NCBI GenBank assembly: GCA_937997345.1
Contig: CALKTD010000009.1
Location: 98,985-162,984, forward strand
Source of the DNA: an uncultured Atopobium sp.
GTDB lineage: Bacteria > Actinomycetota > Coriobacteriia > Coriobacteriales > Atopobiaceae
DNA: 64,000 bases
Reading direction: 5' to 3'
Part shown: positions 1-7,270 of the stretch, one piece after another
Position numbering within the stretch: position 1 is the stretch's first letter
Layout of the letters: each line of letters opens with the position of its first letter
Made by a program: the position numbers and the translations under genes
The notes under the pieces: generated by a model
Told to the model about the DNA's origin: nothing
What the model saw: only the letters and a program-made list of their open reading frames with translations
Databases searched by the model: none

Positions 1-44
1 CTTTTGGGTATAAAAACTTGCGCTAATCTATCGAAAGGATATTT

Positions 45-1412
45 GTGGCTGCAAAAAAGGCAAATGAAGAGGTCAAACTCTCAGATGAGCTTACTAAAAT
101 TGTTGATGATCTGGTAAGTTCTTCAAAGTCTAACGGTAGTATCAGCGAAGACGATATTCAGGTTGCCATTCGTGACGTTGACGTTAACGATGATGAGCTT
201 TCTGATCTGTACGATTCGCTGCGCGTTAAAGGTGTAGAGATTACTACCGCATCTGAAGCAACCGTTTCTTTCGCTATTGAAGATGACGCTGTAGAGGATG
301 ATTTTTCATCCGATGATGACTTGGATGACTCCTCTGATTTTGAAGATGAAGATGATGAAGATTTTGATGCCGCAAATGAGGCGCGTGAGGTCAAAGAGGC
401 CCTCCGCTCTGTTTCTAAGGCAAAAGTCTCTAAGCCAAAACGTTCTTCTCGCGCTCGTGCTCGTCGCTCAGATACCACCACGGTTATGCTTACCGGCGAT
501 CCTGTCCGCATGTATCTTAAAGAGATTGGTAAGGTAGACCTGCTTACTGCATCAGAAGAGGTTCACCTTGCTATGAAGATTGAGGCAGGTACTGCAGCTT
601 CCCAGAAGCTGGAGGACTTTGAGGATGGCCTTATCGAGCTCAACCGTGCAGAGCAGCGCCGCCTTATGCGCATTGAGTCTGTAGGACTTGACGCTAAACA
701 ACAGCTTATTTCTGCAAACCTTCGTCTTGTTGTTTCAATTGCAAAGCGTTATGTTGGCCGCGGCATGCTGTTCCTCGATCTTATTCAAGAAGGTAACCTG
801 GGCCTTATTCGTGCTGTCGAGAAGTTCGACTACACCAAGGGCTTTAAGTTTTCAACGTATGCTACGTGGTGGATTCGTCAGGCAATTACTCGCGCTATTG
901 CAGATCAGGCTCGTACTATTCGTATTCCTGTTCACATGGTAGAGACCATCAATAAGCTCATCCGTGTTCAGCGTCAGCTTCTGCAAGATCTTGGTAGAGA
1001 TCCTTCTCCAGAAGAGATTGGTGCAGAAATGGGCATGTCTCCTGACCGCGTCCGCGAGATTCAGAAGATTAGTCAGGAACCTGTCTCTCTTGAGACGCCT
1101 ATTGGTGAAGAAGAAGATTCCCAGCTTGGAGACTTTATTGAGGACTCTTCAGCTGTTGCTCCACCAGACGCAGCTTCTGATTCAATGCTTCGTGAGCAGC
1201 TTGAGCAGGTTCTTGACGGCCTTGCTGATCGTGAGCGTAAGGTCATTAAGTTCCGCTTTGGTCTTGAGGACGGTCACCCTCGCACCCTTGAAGAGGTAGG
1301 CAAGGAGTTTGGCGTTACGCGTGAGCGTATTCGTCAGATTGAGTCCAAGACTTTGGCAAAGCTTCGTCATCCTTCTAGGTCCGGTCGTCTTAAGGACTAC
1401 ATGGAGGAGTAG
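45..1412 (+). CDS. rpoD: Primary RNA polymerase sigma factor (sigma-70, RpoD/SigA)
   Basis: Housekeeping sigma factor that directs RNA polymerase to -10/-35 promoters. The 455-residue product has an acidic, low-complexity N-terminus (about residues 60-140, Asp/Glu runs then an Arg/Lys stretch). Region 1.2 follows (DPVRMYLKEIG). Regions 2.1-2.4 include NLRLVVSIAKRYVGRG, DLIQEGNLGLIRAVEKFD and STYATWWIRQAITRAI. Region 3 and a region 4 helix-turn-helix (LEEVGKEFGVTRERIRQIE) complete it. The start is GTG at 45, preceded by GAAAGGA at about 34-40. The full set of regions 1.2-4.2 and the length mark it as the group 1 factor. TTGACA/TATTAT-type promoters seen elsewhere in this window fit its expected specificity. 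Confidence 0.97.
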   Translation: MAAKKANEEVKLSDELTKIVDDLVSSSKSNGSISEDDIQVAIRDVDVNDDELSDLYDSLRVKGVEITTASEATVSFAIEDDAVEDDFSSDDDLDDSSDFEDEDDEDFDAANEAREVKEALRSVSKAKVSKPKRSSRARARRSDTTTVMLTGDPVRMYLKEIGKVDLLTASEEVHLAMKIEAGTAASQKLEDFEDGLIELNRAEQRRLMRIESVGLDAKQQLISANLRLVVSIAKRYVGRGMLFLDLIQEGNLGLIRAVEKFDYTKGFKFSTYATWWIRQAITRAIADQARTIRIPVHMVETINKLIRVQRQLLQDLGRDPSPEEIGAEMGMSPDRVREIQKISQEPVSLETPIGEEEDSQLGDFIEDSSAVAPPDAASDSMLREQLEQVLDGLADRERKVIKFRFGLEDGHPRTLEEVGKEFGVTRERIRQIESKTLAKLRHPSRSGRLKDYMEE

Positions 1413-1478
1413 TTTTTTAGTTTAGGTATGCGAAAGATTGTGCAAGAGGAATTTGAATAAATTTTTTCTAAATAATGC

Positions 1479-1507
1479 TTGCATGGTTTGGAATGTCTCT
1501 CTATACT
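1479..1507 (+). promoter_or_regulatory. Promoter of tRNA-Asn
   Basis: TTGCAT (1479-1484), a 17 bp spacer and TATACT (1502-1507) form a near-consensus sigma-70 promoter. The predicted start lies about 20 bp before the mature tRNA. Confidence 0.7.
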
Positions 1508-1533
1508 TAAACACCGCTGAGAAGCACACATAT

Positions 1534-1608
1534 TCCCCGATGGCGCAGCGGTAGCGCAGCTGACTGTTAATCAGCGTGTCGCAGGTTCGAATCCTGCTCG
1601 GGGAGCCA
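1534..1608 (+). tRNA. tRNA-Asn (anticodon GTT)
   Basis: The acceptor arm TCCCCGA (1534-1540) pairs with TCGGGGA (1598-1604), followed by discriminator G and an encoded CCA (1606-1608). The anticodon stem CTGA/TCAG encloses the 7-base loop CTGTTAA, giving anticodon GTT at 1566-1568. The T-arm contains GGTTCGAATCC. All cloverleaf parts are present. It is a single tRNA with its own promoter and terminator. Confidence 0.97.
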
Positions 1609-1618
1609 GAATTTTCAA

Positions 1619-1643
1619 GACCAGGCAGTGCCTGGTCTTTTTT
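1619..1643 (+). terminator. Rho-independent terminator after tRNA-Asn
   Basis: GACCAGG/CCTGGTC 7 bp stem with a 5-base loop, followed by six T residues. It lies 11 bp after the tRNA. Between here and 1833 no gene is visible. Confidence 0.9.
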
Positions 1644-1832
1644 GTTTGAAGAACTGTTCTGCTTTTCTCGTATTACCAGCTGATTTTTATTTACAGATTT
1701 GAAGAGGATGATTTTCTCGACAATTTAGTCATTTGACCGTTTTTTCTTTATTTATCCTCAAAAACTTCAAAATTGATACCGCAAAAGGTACAAAACATAA
1801 CGCTTACGGTGTTTCTACAACCGTTGAGCGAC

Positions 1833-1903
1833 ATCTCATAAAGAGCTGTGATGAGATTTGTTAACGTACTCATTAAGGTCAGTGTTATGCAAAAGGCATA
1901 ACA
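1833..1903 (+). promoter_or_regulatory. mglB control region: galactose operator plus two inverted repeats
   Basis: The central site TGTTAACGTACTCA (1859-1872) is identical to the site before galM (11251-11264) and differs by one base from the site before the LacI-type regulator (11439-11452, read on the other strand). It is a LacI-style pseudo-palindrome with half-sites TGTTAAC and TGAGTAC. It is flanked by ATCTCAT/ATGAGAT (1833-1839 and 1851-1857) and by a perfect 8 bp repeat, TGTTATGC/GCATAACA (1883-1890 and 1896-1903), just before the ribosome binding site. The flanking repeats may be further operators or mRNA hairpins. A possible promoter (TTGATA at 1773, weak -10 CATAAC at 1796) is uncertain. 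Confidence 0.7.
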
Positions 1904-1922
1904 AATGAGAAAGGTCACTACT

Positions 1923-3206
1923 ATGGATGTGTCTCGTCGCAGTTTTCTAAAGTTCTGTGGTCTGGGCGTTCTTAGCGTTGGTGGATCTAGCGTTCTTGCA
2001 GCTTGCGCACCTAGCGAGAAAAAAGAGGATACCGCTAAAAACACAAAGGTAGAGAACAAGGATAAGCCTGTTGTCTTCTTTAACCGTCAGCCTTCCAACA
2101 GCTCAACTGGTGAACTTGATACTAACACCCTTAACTTCAACAAGGATACCTATTACGTTGGCTTTGATGCAGTTCAGGGCGCAGAGCTCCAGGGTAAGAT
2201 GGTTCTTGATTACATCAAGGCTCATGCAGCTGAGCTTGATCGCAACAAGGACGGCATTATTGGTTACGTTCTTGCAATTGGTGACATTGGTCACAATGAC
2301 TCTATCGCTCGTACTCGTGGTGTTCGTAAGGCACTTGGTACTGGCATTGAGAAGGATGGCAAGATTATTTCTGATCCAGTAGGTACTAACACCGATGGCT
2401 CTGCTTCTGTTGTTCAGGATGGTAAGCTTGAGGTTGGTGGCAAGTCCTATACTATCCGTGAGCTTGCTTCTCAGGAGATGAAGAATACTGCTGGTGCAAC
2501 ATGGGATGCTGCAACCGCTGGTAATGCAATTGCTGCTTGGTCTTCTTCCTTCGGTGATCAGATTGATGTTGTTGTTTCCAATAACGACGGTATGGGCATG
2601 TCCATCTTCAACGCATGGTCAAAGGCTCAGAAGGTCCCAACCTTTGGTTACGACGCTAACTCTGACGCTGTTGCAGCTATTGCTGACGGCTATGCAGGCA
2701 CCATTTCCCAGCACCCAGACGTTCAGGCTTACCTGACTCTCCGTCTGCTCCGCAACGCTCTTGACGGCGCTGATATCAACACCGGCATTGAGTCCGCAGA
2801 CGACGCTGGCAACAAGATTGACTCCAAGGACTACAAGTATGTTGCAGAGCAGCGTTCTTACTACGCTCTCAACCTTGCAGTTACCGTTGAGAACTACAAG
2901 GACAACCTTGACGCAACCACTACTTACAAGGATGCTTCTGCTCAGCTGAGCGCAGACAAGCACCCAGAGAAGAAGGTTTGGCTCAACACCTACAACTCTG
3001 GCGACAACTTCCTTGGTTCAACCTATGTACCACTGCTCAAGAAATATGCTCCACTGCTCAACCTTAACGTTGAGTTCATCGCAGGCGATGGTCAGACTGA
3101 GTCCAACATTACTAACCGTCTTGGCAACCCTGACGAGTACGATGCATTTGCATTCAACATGGTTAAGACCGACAACGGTTCTTCCTATACCCAGCTACTT
3201 AAGTAA
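1923..3206 (+). CDS. mglB: Galactose/glucose-binding lipoprotein of Mgl ABC importer, apparently circularly permuted
   Basis: Substrate-binding lipoprotein that should capture galactose/glucose outside the membrane and deliver it to MglAC. ATG at 1923 is preferred over 1905 because AAAGG lies 8 bp upstream. The N-terminus carries a twin-arginine-like SRRSFLK motif and lipobox LAAC (lipidated Cys28). From residue ~49 it follows E. coli MglB from its mature residue ~85 onward: VVFFNRQPS (Asn54), a Ca-loop DRNKDG, GHNDSIAR (His, Asp, Arg), WDAATAG, SNNDGMG and FGYDANSDA. The last ~79 residues (349-427, with SGDNF near 359-363) match the start of classical MglB (KYDDNF and on). The N-terminal strand-helix block has therefore moved to the C-terminus, and all known sugar contacts still appear present. 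Residues ~320-345 look like a linker. Confidence 0.85.
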   Translation: MDVSRRSFLKFCGLGVLSVGGSSVLAACAPSEKKEDTAKNTKVENKDKPVVFFNRQPSNSSTGELDTNTLNFNKDTYYVGFDAVQGAELQGKMVLDYIKAHAAELDRNKDGIIGYVLAIGDIGHNDSIARTRGVRKALGTGIEKDGKIISDPVGTNTDGSASVVQDGKLEVGGKSYTIRELASQEMKNTAGATWDAATAGNAIAAWSSSFGDQIDVVVSNNDGMGMSIFNAWSKAQKVPTFGYDANSDAVAAIADGYAGTISQHPDVQAYLTLRLLRNALDGADINTGIESADDAGNKIDSKDYKYVAEQRSYYALNLAVTVENYKDNLDATTTYKDASAQLSADKHPEKKVWLNTYNSGDNFLGSTYVPLLKKYAPLLNLNVEFIAGDGQTESNITNRLGNPDEYDAFAFNMVKTDNGSSYTQLLK

Positions 3207-3232
3207 TTAAGTAGTCGATAGCACGAAATAAT

Positions 3233-3263
3233 ACCGGAGGGGAGACACCTACTCTCCTCCGGT
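3233..3263 (+). promoter_or_regulatory. Intercistronic mRNA hairpin between mglB and mglA
   Basis: ACCGGAGGGGAG (3233-3244) pairs with CTCTCCTCCGGT (3252-3263), a 12 bp GC-rich stem with one wobble and a 7-base loop. No T-run follows, so it is not a clear terminator. In binding-protein operons such hairpins commonly protect the upstream message and raise binding-protein levels relative to the ATPase; that role is inferred here. Confidence 0.6.
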
Positions 3264-3310
3264 GTTCTCGCGAATAAGCGCAATAACTTAGCGAGATAAG
3301 GGGTGATTAC

Positions 3311-4819
3311 ATGGCAGATACAGAAAACGATATTGTTCTAACAATTGATGGAATGAGCAAGTCCTTTGGACGTAACCGCGTTCTGGATCACATTTCAATG
3401 AACGTACGCCGTGGAACCGTTATGGGTCTTATGGGAGAGAACGGCGCAGGCAAATCTACCATGATGAAGTGCCTGTTTGGTACGTATCAAAAAGATGAAG
3501 GCAAGATATTTCTTGACGGCAAAGAGGTTAATTTCTCTGGACCAAAAGACGCACTTGAGAATGGCGTCGCAATGGTTCACCAGGAGCTTAACCAGTGCCT
3601 TGATAGAAATGTTGTAGATAACTTGTTCCTTGGTCGCTATCCCGTTAATGCAATGGGTGTTGTCGACGAGGGACGCATGAAAAAAGAGGCTAACGAGCTC
3701 TTCAGGCGTCTTGGTATGACCGTAGACCTGACACAGCCTATGAAGAACATGTCAGTTTCTCAGCGTCAGATGTGTGAGATTGCAAAGGCAATTTCTTACA
3801 ACGCTAAGATTATTGTTCTTGATGAGCCTACTTCTTCACTTATGACTCAAGAGGTTGAGAAACTCTTTGAGATGATTCACATGCTCAAAGAGCAGGGAAT
3901 TTCTTTGGTCTACATCTCTCACAAGATGGATGAGATCTTTGAGATTTGCGACGACATTTCAGTTCTTCGTGACGGTAAGCTTGTTATGACCAAGCGCTCA
4001 AATGAAACCAACATGAATGAGCTTATCTCTGCAATGGTCGGTCGCTCACTTGAGAACCGCTTCCCAGATGTTACTAACACACCTGGTAAGACATATCTTT
4101 CTATTCAGCACCTTTCAACTAAATATGAGCCATACCTTCAGGACGTCACCTTTGATGTAAAGAAGGGTGAGATTTTTGGTCTGTATGGTCTTGTCGGCGC
4201 TGGTAGAACTGAGCTTCTGGAAACAATCTTTGGTGTAAGAACCAGAGCTGCCGGTCGTGTCTACGTCAACGAGCACCTTATGAACTTCTCGACAGCTGCA
4301 GAGGCAATGGATCACGGTTTTGCCATGATTACCGAGGAGCGTAAGGCAAACGGTCTGTTCCTTAAGGGTGACCTGACGTTTAACACAACCATTGCAAACT
4401 TGAACCAGTACAAGGCTGGTCCAATCCTTTCTGATCCTAAGATGACTAAGGCTACCGTCAACGAGCTCAAGGTTATGAATACCAAGGCTCAGGGTCCATC
4501 AGATTTGATTTCAAGTCTTTCTGGTGGTAACCAGCAGAAAGTCATTTTTGGTAAATGGCTTGAGCGCTATCCTCAGGTTTTTCTGATGGACGAGCCTACT
4601 CGTGGTATTGATGTTGGTGCTAAATATGAGATCTACCAGCTCATTATTGATATGGCTAAGAGCGGTACCACTATTATTGTAGTCTCTTCGGAGATGCCAG
4701 AGATTCTGGGAATTACCAACCGTATTGGCGTTATGTCAAACGGTAGACTCTCGGGCATCGTAAATACCAACGAGACAAATCAAGAAGAACTCCTGCGCCT
4801 CAGCGCAAAGTACCTGTAG
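3311..4819 (+). CDS. mglA: Galactose/methyl galactoside ABC importer, duplicated ATP-binding protein
   Basis: Cytoplasmic ATPase that powers sugar import with MglB and MglC. The 502-residue protein has two ABC domains. The first has Walker A GENGAGKST (~residue 43), a QRQMCEIAKA signature region and Walker B IIVLDEPTSS. The second has the degenerate P-loop GLVGAGRTEL typical of RbsA/MglA proteins, signature LSGGNQQKV and Walker B VFLMDEPTRG. Length and two-domain layout match the carbohydrate-uptake CUT2 family. The gene is 105 bp after mglB and 16 bp before mglC. The galactose assignment rests on the MglB motifs and the shared operator with the gal genes; ribose-type substrates are the main alternative. 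Confidence 0.92.
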   Translation: MADTENDIVLTIDGMSKSFGRNRVLDHISMNVRRGTVMGLMGENGAGKSTMMKCLFGTYQKDEGKIFLDGKEVNFSGPKDALENGVAMVHQELNQCLDRNVVDNLFLGRYPVNAMGVVDEGRMKKEANELFRRLGMTVDLTQPMKNMSVSQRQMCEIAKAISYNAKIIVLDEPTSSLMTQEVEKLFEMIHMLKEQGISLVYISHKMDEIFEICDDISVLRDGKLVMTKRSNETNMNELISAMVGRSLENRFPDVTNTPGKTYLSIQHLSTKYEPYLQDVTFDVKKGEIFGLYGLVGAGRTELLETIFGVRTRAAGRVYVNEHLMNFSTAAEAMDHGFAMITEERKANGLFLKGDLTFNTTIANLNQYKAGPILSDPKMTKATVNELKVMNTKAQGPSDLISSLSGGNQQKVIFGKWLERYPQVFLMDEPTRGIDVGAKYEIYQLIIDMAKSGTTIIVVSSEMPEILGITNRIGVMSNGRLSGIVNTNETNQEELLRLSAKYL

Positions 4820-4834
4820 GAGAGGATGATATAA

Positions 4835-6490
4835 ATGCCAAAAACAGGTGGATCTGTTCTGACGGCCGAGCAGGAAAAAGAGCTGCTAAAGCCTATTGAT
4901 CAGAAGATTGGTTCCATTCAGGCTCAGATTGATGAGCTTCGTGCAAATGGTACCAACAAGGTAATTTCAACACTGAGCGCAATTGAGTCTGCAAAGCGTG
5001 ATAAGTCTATCTCTGCAGAAGAGCGCAACACGCTTATCGAGGGCTACAAGGCTGAGCTGGAGCTTGCCAAGAAGGTTGAGTCTGAGAATAGCGCCCAGGT
5101 CTCCCAGCTTATTGCAGAGGCCGAGACTTATCTCAAGGAGCACTACAAGAGCGAGTACTTGGAGCCTGTAAAGGCTAGCTGTGCTCTTGAGAAGGAGCAG
5201 GCTAAGCAGAACTACACTGCTGCTCTTGAGCGCCTCAAGAAGGAGCATGAAGAGGCTATCAGCAAGACTTCTGATGCTCAGGAAATCAAGGACGAGAAGT
5301 ACGTTTATAAGAACCGTCAGTTTGATGCTAAGGTCAACTATCAGAAAGACCTTCAGCGCATCAAAGACCGTGCTCATAATGCGTTCAGTCACGAGTACCA
5401 CCTTATCGACCTTCTCAGGATGTCTAAGTTCACTCCACTGGAGTCTCAGGCTCAGAAGTGGGAGAACTACAAGTACACCTTTAACACCCGTTCATTCTTG
5501 CTTCAGAACGGCTTGTACATTGTTATTCTCCTAGTGTTTATCGCTCTTTGTATCATTACTCCAGCAGTTAAGGGCACTCAGCTTCTGACATACTCCAACG
5601 TCATCAACATTCTTCAGCAGGCATCACCTCGAATGTTCCTGGCTCTTGGCGTAGCTGGCCTGATCCTGCTTACTGGTACCGACCTTTCCATTGGTCGTAT
5701 GGTTGGTATGGGCATGACCGCTTCAACCATCATCATGCACCAGGGTATCAATACTGGTCAGGTCTTTGGCATTACGTTTGACCTTACTGGTATTCCAATT
5801 CCTGTCAGAATCATCATGGCTCTGGTTACCTGTATTGTTCTCTGCACCTGCTTTACCAGTATCGCTGGTTTCTTTACCGCTAAGTTTAAGATGCACCCAT
5901 TCATCTCGACCATGGCTAACATGCTGATTATCTTTGGTATTGTTACCTATGCAACAAAGGGCGTTTCTTTTGGTGCTATCGAGCCATCTATTCCAGACAT
6001 GGTCATTCCACGAATTGGTAAATTCCCATCCATCATTTTGTGGGCAATCGCAGCTATTGCTATTGTTTGGTTCATCTGGAACAAGACCACTTTTGGTAAA
6101 AACCTCTACGCTGTAGGTGGAAACCCTGAGGCAGCAGCTGTTTCTGGTATCTCAGTCTTTAGAGTTATGGTTGGCGCTTTTGTCATGGCTGGTATCCTCT
6201 ACGGATTTGGTTCATGGCTCGAGTGTATGCGTATGGTCGGCTCTGGCTCTGCAGCTTACGGCCAGGGTTGGGACATGGACGCAATCGCAGCCTGCGTCGT
6301 TGGTGGCGTCTCGTTTACTGGTGGTATTGGTAAGATCTCCGGTGTTACCGTGGGTGTTCTTATCTTCACCGCACTGACGTATGCGCTGACCATTCTTGGT
6401 ATCGACACCAACCTTCAGTTTGTCTTCTCGGGCGTCATTATTCTGACCGCAGTTACCCTTGACTGCTTGAAGTACGTTCAGAAGAAGTAG
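4835..6490 (+). CDS. mglC: Galactose ABC importer permease with long coiled-coil N-terminal extension
   Basis: Membrane channel subunit of the Mgl importer. Residues ~221-551 form a typical CUT2 permease with about ten hydrophobic segments and conserved blocks LTGTDLSIGRMVG, GKNLYAVGGNPEAA and ACVVGGVSFTGG. Classical MglC is about 336 residues; this one has 551. The extra ~200 residues are N-terminal, highly charged (Glu/Lys/Gln/Ala-rich) and strongly helical, so probably a cytoplasmic coiled coil. The first transmembrane segment begins near residue 225. The reading frame is continuous and no internal ribosome binding site was evident, so the extension appears to be part of the protein. Its function is unknown; it could regulate transport or bind MglA. 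Confidence 0.9.
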   Translation: MPKTGGSVLTAEQEKELLKPIDQKIGSIQAQIDELRANGTNKVISTLSAIESAKRDKSISAEERNTLIEGYKAELELAKKVESENSAQVSQLIAEAETYLKEHYKSEYLEPVKASCALEKEQAKQNYTAALERLKKEHEEAISKTSDAQEIKDEKYVYKNRQFDAKVNYQKDLQRIKDRAHNAFSHEYHLIDLLRMSKFTPLESQAQKWENYKYTFNTRSFLLQNGLYIVILLVFIALCIITPAVKGTQLLTYSNVINILQQASPRMFLALGVAGLILLTGTDLSIGRMVGMGMTASTIIMHQGINTGQVFGITFDLTGIPIPVRIIMALVTCIVLCTCFTSIAGFFTAKFKMHPFISTMANMLIIFGIVTYATKGVSFGAIEPSIPDMVIPRIGKFPSIILWAIAAIAIVWFIWNKTTFGKNLYAVGGNPEAAAVSGISVFRVMVGAFVMAGILYGFGSWLECMRMVGSGSAAYGQGWDMDAIAACVVGGVSFTGGIGKISGVTVGVLIFTALTYALTILGIDTNLQFVFSGVIILTAVTLDCLKYVQKK

Positions 6491-6502
6491 CAAGGTTCCC
6501 GC

Positions 6503-6571
6503 GGCGCGCAGCGCTCGCAGCAAGTGCGGAAACGTGGCTGCGCCGAATGCCGTAAGTGCGGAAACACAGCG
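6503..6571 (+). repeat. Two tandem GC-rich stem-loops with the same 12-base loop sequence, mglC 3' region
   Basis: AAGTGCGGAAAC occurs at 6522-6533 and again at 6554-6565 (32 bp period). Each copy is bracketed by GC-rich complementary arms (GCAGC with GGCTGC; GCGCCG with CGGCGC). The block is much more GC-rich than its surroundings and lies between the mglC stop and its terminator. It may be a structured 3' UTR or a small RNA released from it. Confidence 0.45.
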
Positions 6572-6623
6572 GCGCATACACAGGACCGCGAGGCGGAAAA
6601 GCGTGCTATCACGTGCTAGTTTC

Positions 6624-6655
6624 GAGGCGTCTACTTACGTAGACGCCTCTTTTTT
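6624..6655 (+). terminator. Terminator of the mglBAC operon
   Basis: A perfect 11 bp stem, GAGGCGTCTAC/GTAGACGCCTC, with loop TTAC, followed by a run of T residues. Confidence 0.93.
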
Positions 6656-6768
6656 GGCGAAAGACAGCGCTTGCACGTTAAGGAAAAGTGACTTTACGGA
6701 AAATTTACAAACTAGCTGGTAAAATGCTGTATCAATTTAGACATATGTCCTTTTAGGATTTTCACACC

Positions 6769-6997
6769 ACACCTATATCGGATAATCTGCAATTTTTGTC
6801 CCTGAGAGCACACCTATGGTTGATATTCTGCAGTTTTAGAGAGAAATAACACACCTATGCCGGAAAATATGTTAACTATCGACAGATTATCCGACTTTAC
6901 TGTGGTCGGGCTTCTCGATACATGCAGATTATCTGACGTAGGTGTTGTCAGGGAATTGAGTGGGGTTATCTGCGACAGATTATCTTACATAGGTGTG
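6769..6997. repeat. Degenerate inverted array of ~22 bp repeats, consensus near ACACCTATGTCGGATAATCTGC
   Basis: Three copies read on the + strand starting at 6769, 6810 and 6851, exactly 41 bp apart. Three read on the - strand (about 6883-6904, 6924-6945, 6975-6997). The two sets face each other around ~6877, so the whole block is an imperfect 230 bp palindrome. The core GATAATCTG and the end ACACCTA are best conserved. An 11 bp direct repeat GCTTGCACGTT brackets the block at 6669-6679 and 7049-7059. No credible ORF lies inside. It could be a non-autonomous mobile element remnant or a multi-site protein-binding array. Confidence 0.6.
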
Positions 6998-7091
6998 TTG
7001 GAAGGATCAAATCAGAACCACATTTAATAGAATATCCGTCTTTATAGTGCTTGCACGTTGTTTAACTGTCGTGGGTTGACGGTTTAGCGAT

Positions 7092-7125
7092 AAAAACAAG
7101 AGGACCGATTTTCTCGGCCCTCTTG
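7092..7125 (-). terminator. Terminator of the galMKT operon
   Basis: Read on the - strand, CAAGAGGGCCGA pairs with TCGGTCCTCTTG (11 of 12 pairs), followed by TTTTT. It lies about 145 bp past the galT stop; the stretch between (7126-7270) shows no gene. Confidence 0.88.
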
Positions 7126-7270
7126 CTGGGTGATTTTACGATTGCGAGATATTCTGTAGCTCGCGGAACTACGTGTATCGCGGGTGCTGTTACTCGTGGA
7201 ATGCATGAGTAGCTCGTTGTGCGCGCGTCTCGCTGTGAGCTGCGCGCGAACCTGTGGATGGCGGTAGCAG

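Noticed and set aside
1748..2059. Minus-strand ORF of 103 codons before mglB
   Set aside because: Overlaps the mglB signal peptide region, covers operator sequences, has no ribosome binding site and no recognisable protein features.
3140..3206. mglB as a truncated tandem duplication
   Set aside because: Each structural block of MglB appears only once, merely in permuted order, and no stop or frameshift is seen.
6522..6565. AAGTGCGG, the core of the Haemophilus DNA-uptake sequence, twice
   Set aside because: Only two copies in a local hairpin duplication and the wrong phylum; treated as coincidence.
6534..6722. 62-codon ORF after mglC
   Set aside because: Runs through the hairpins and terminator; no ribosome binding site.
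6769..6997. Regular 41 bp spacing resembling a CRISPR array
   Set aside because: Repeats are degenerate, switch orientation at the centre, and spacers resemble each other; no cas genes are nearby.
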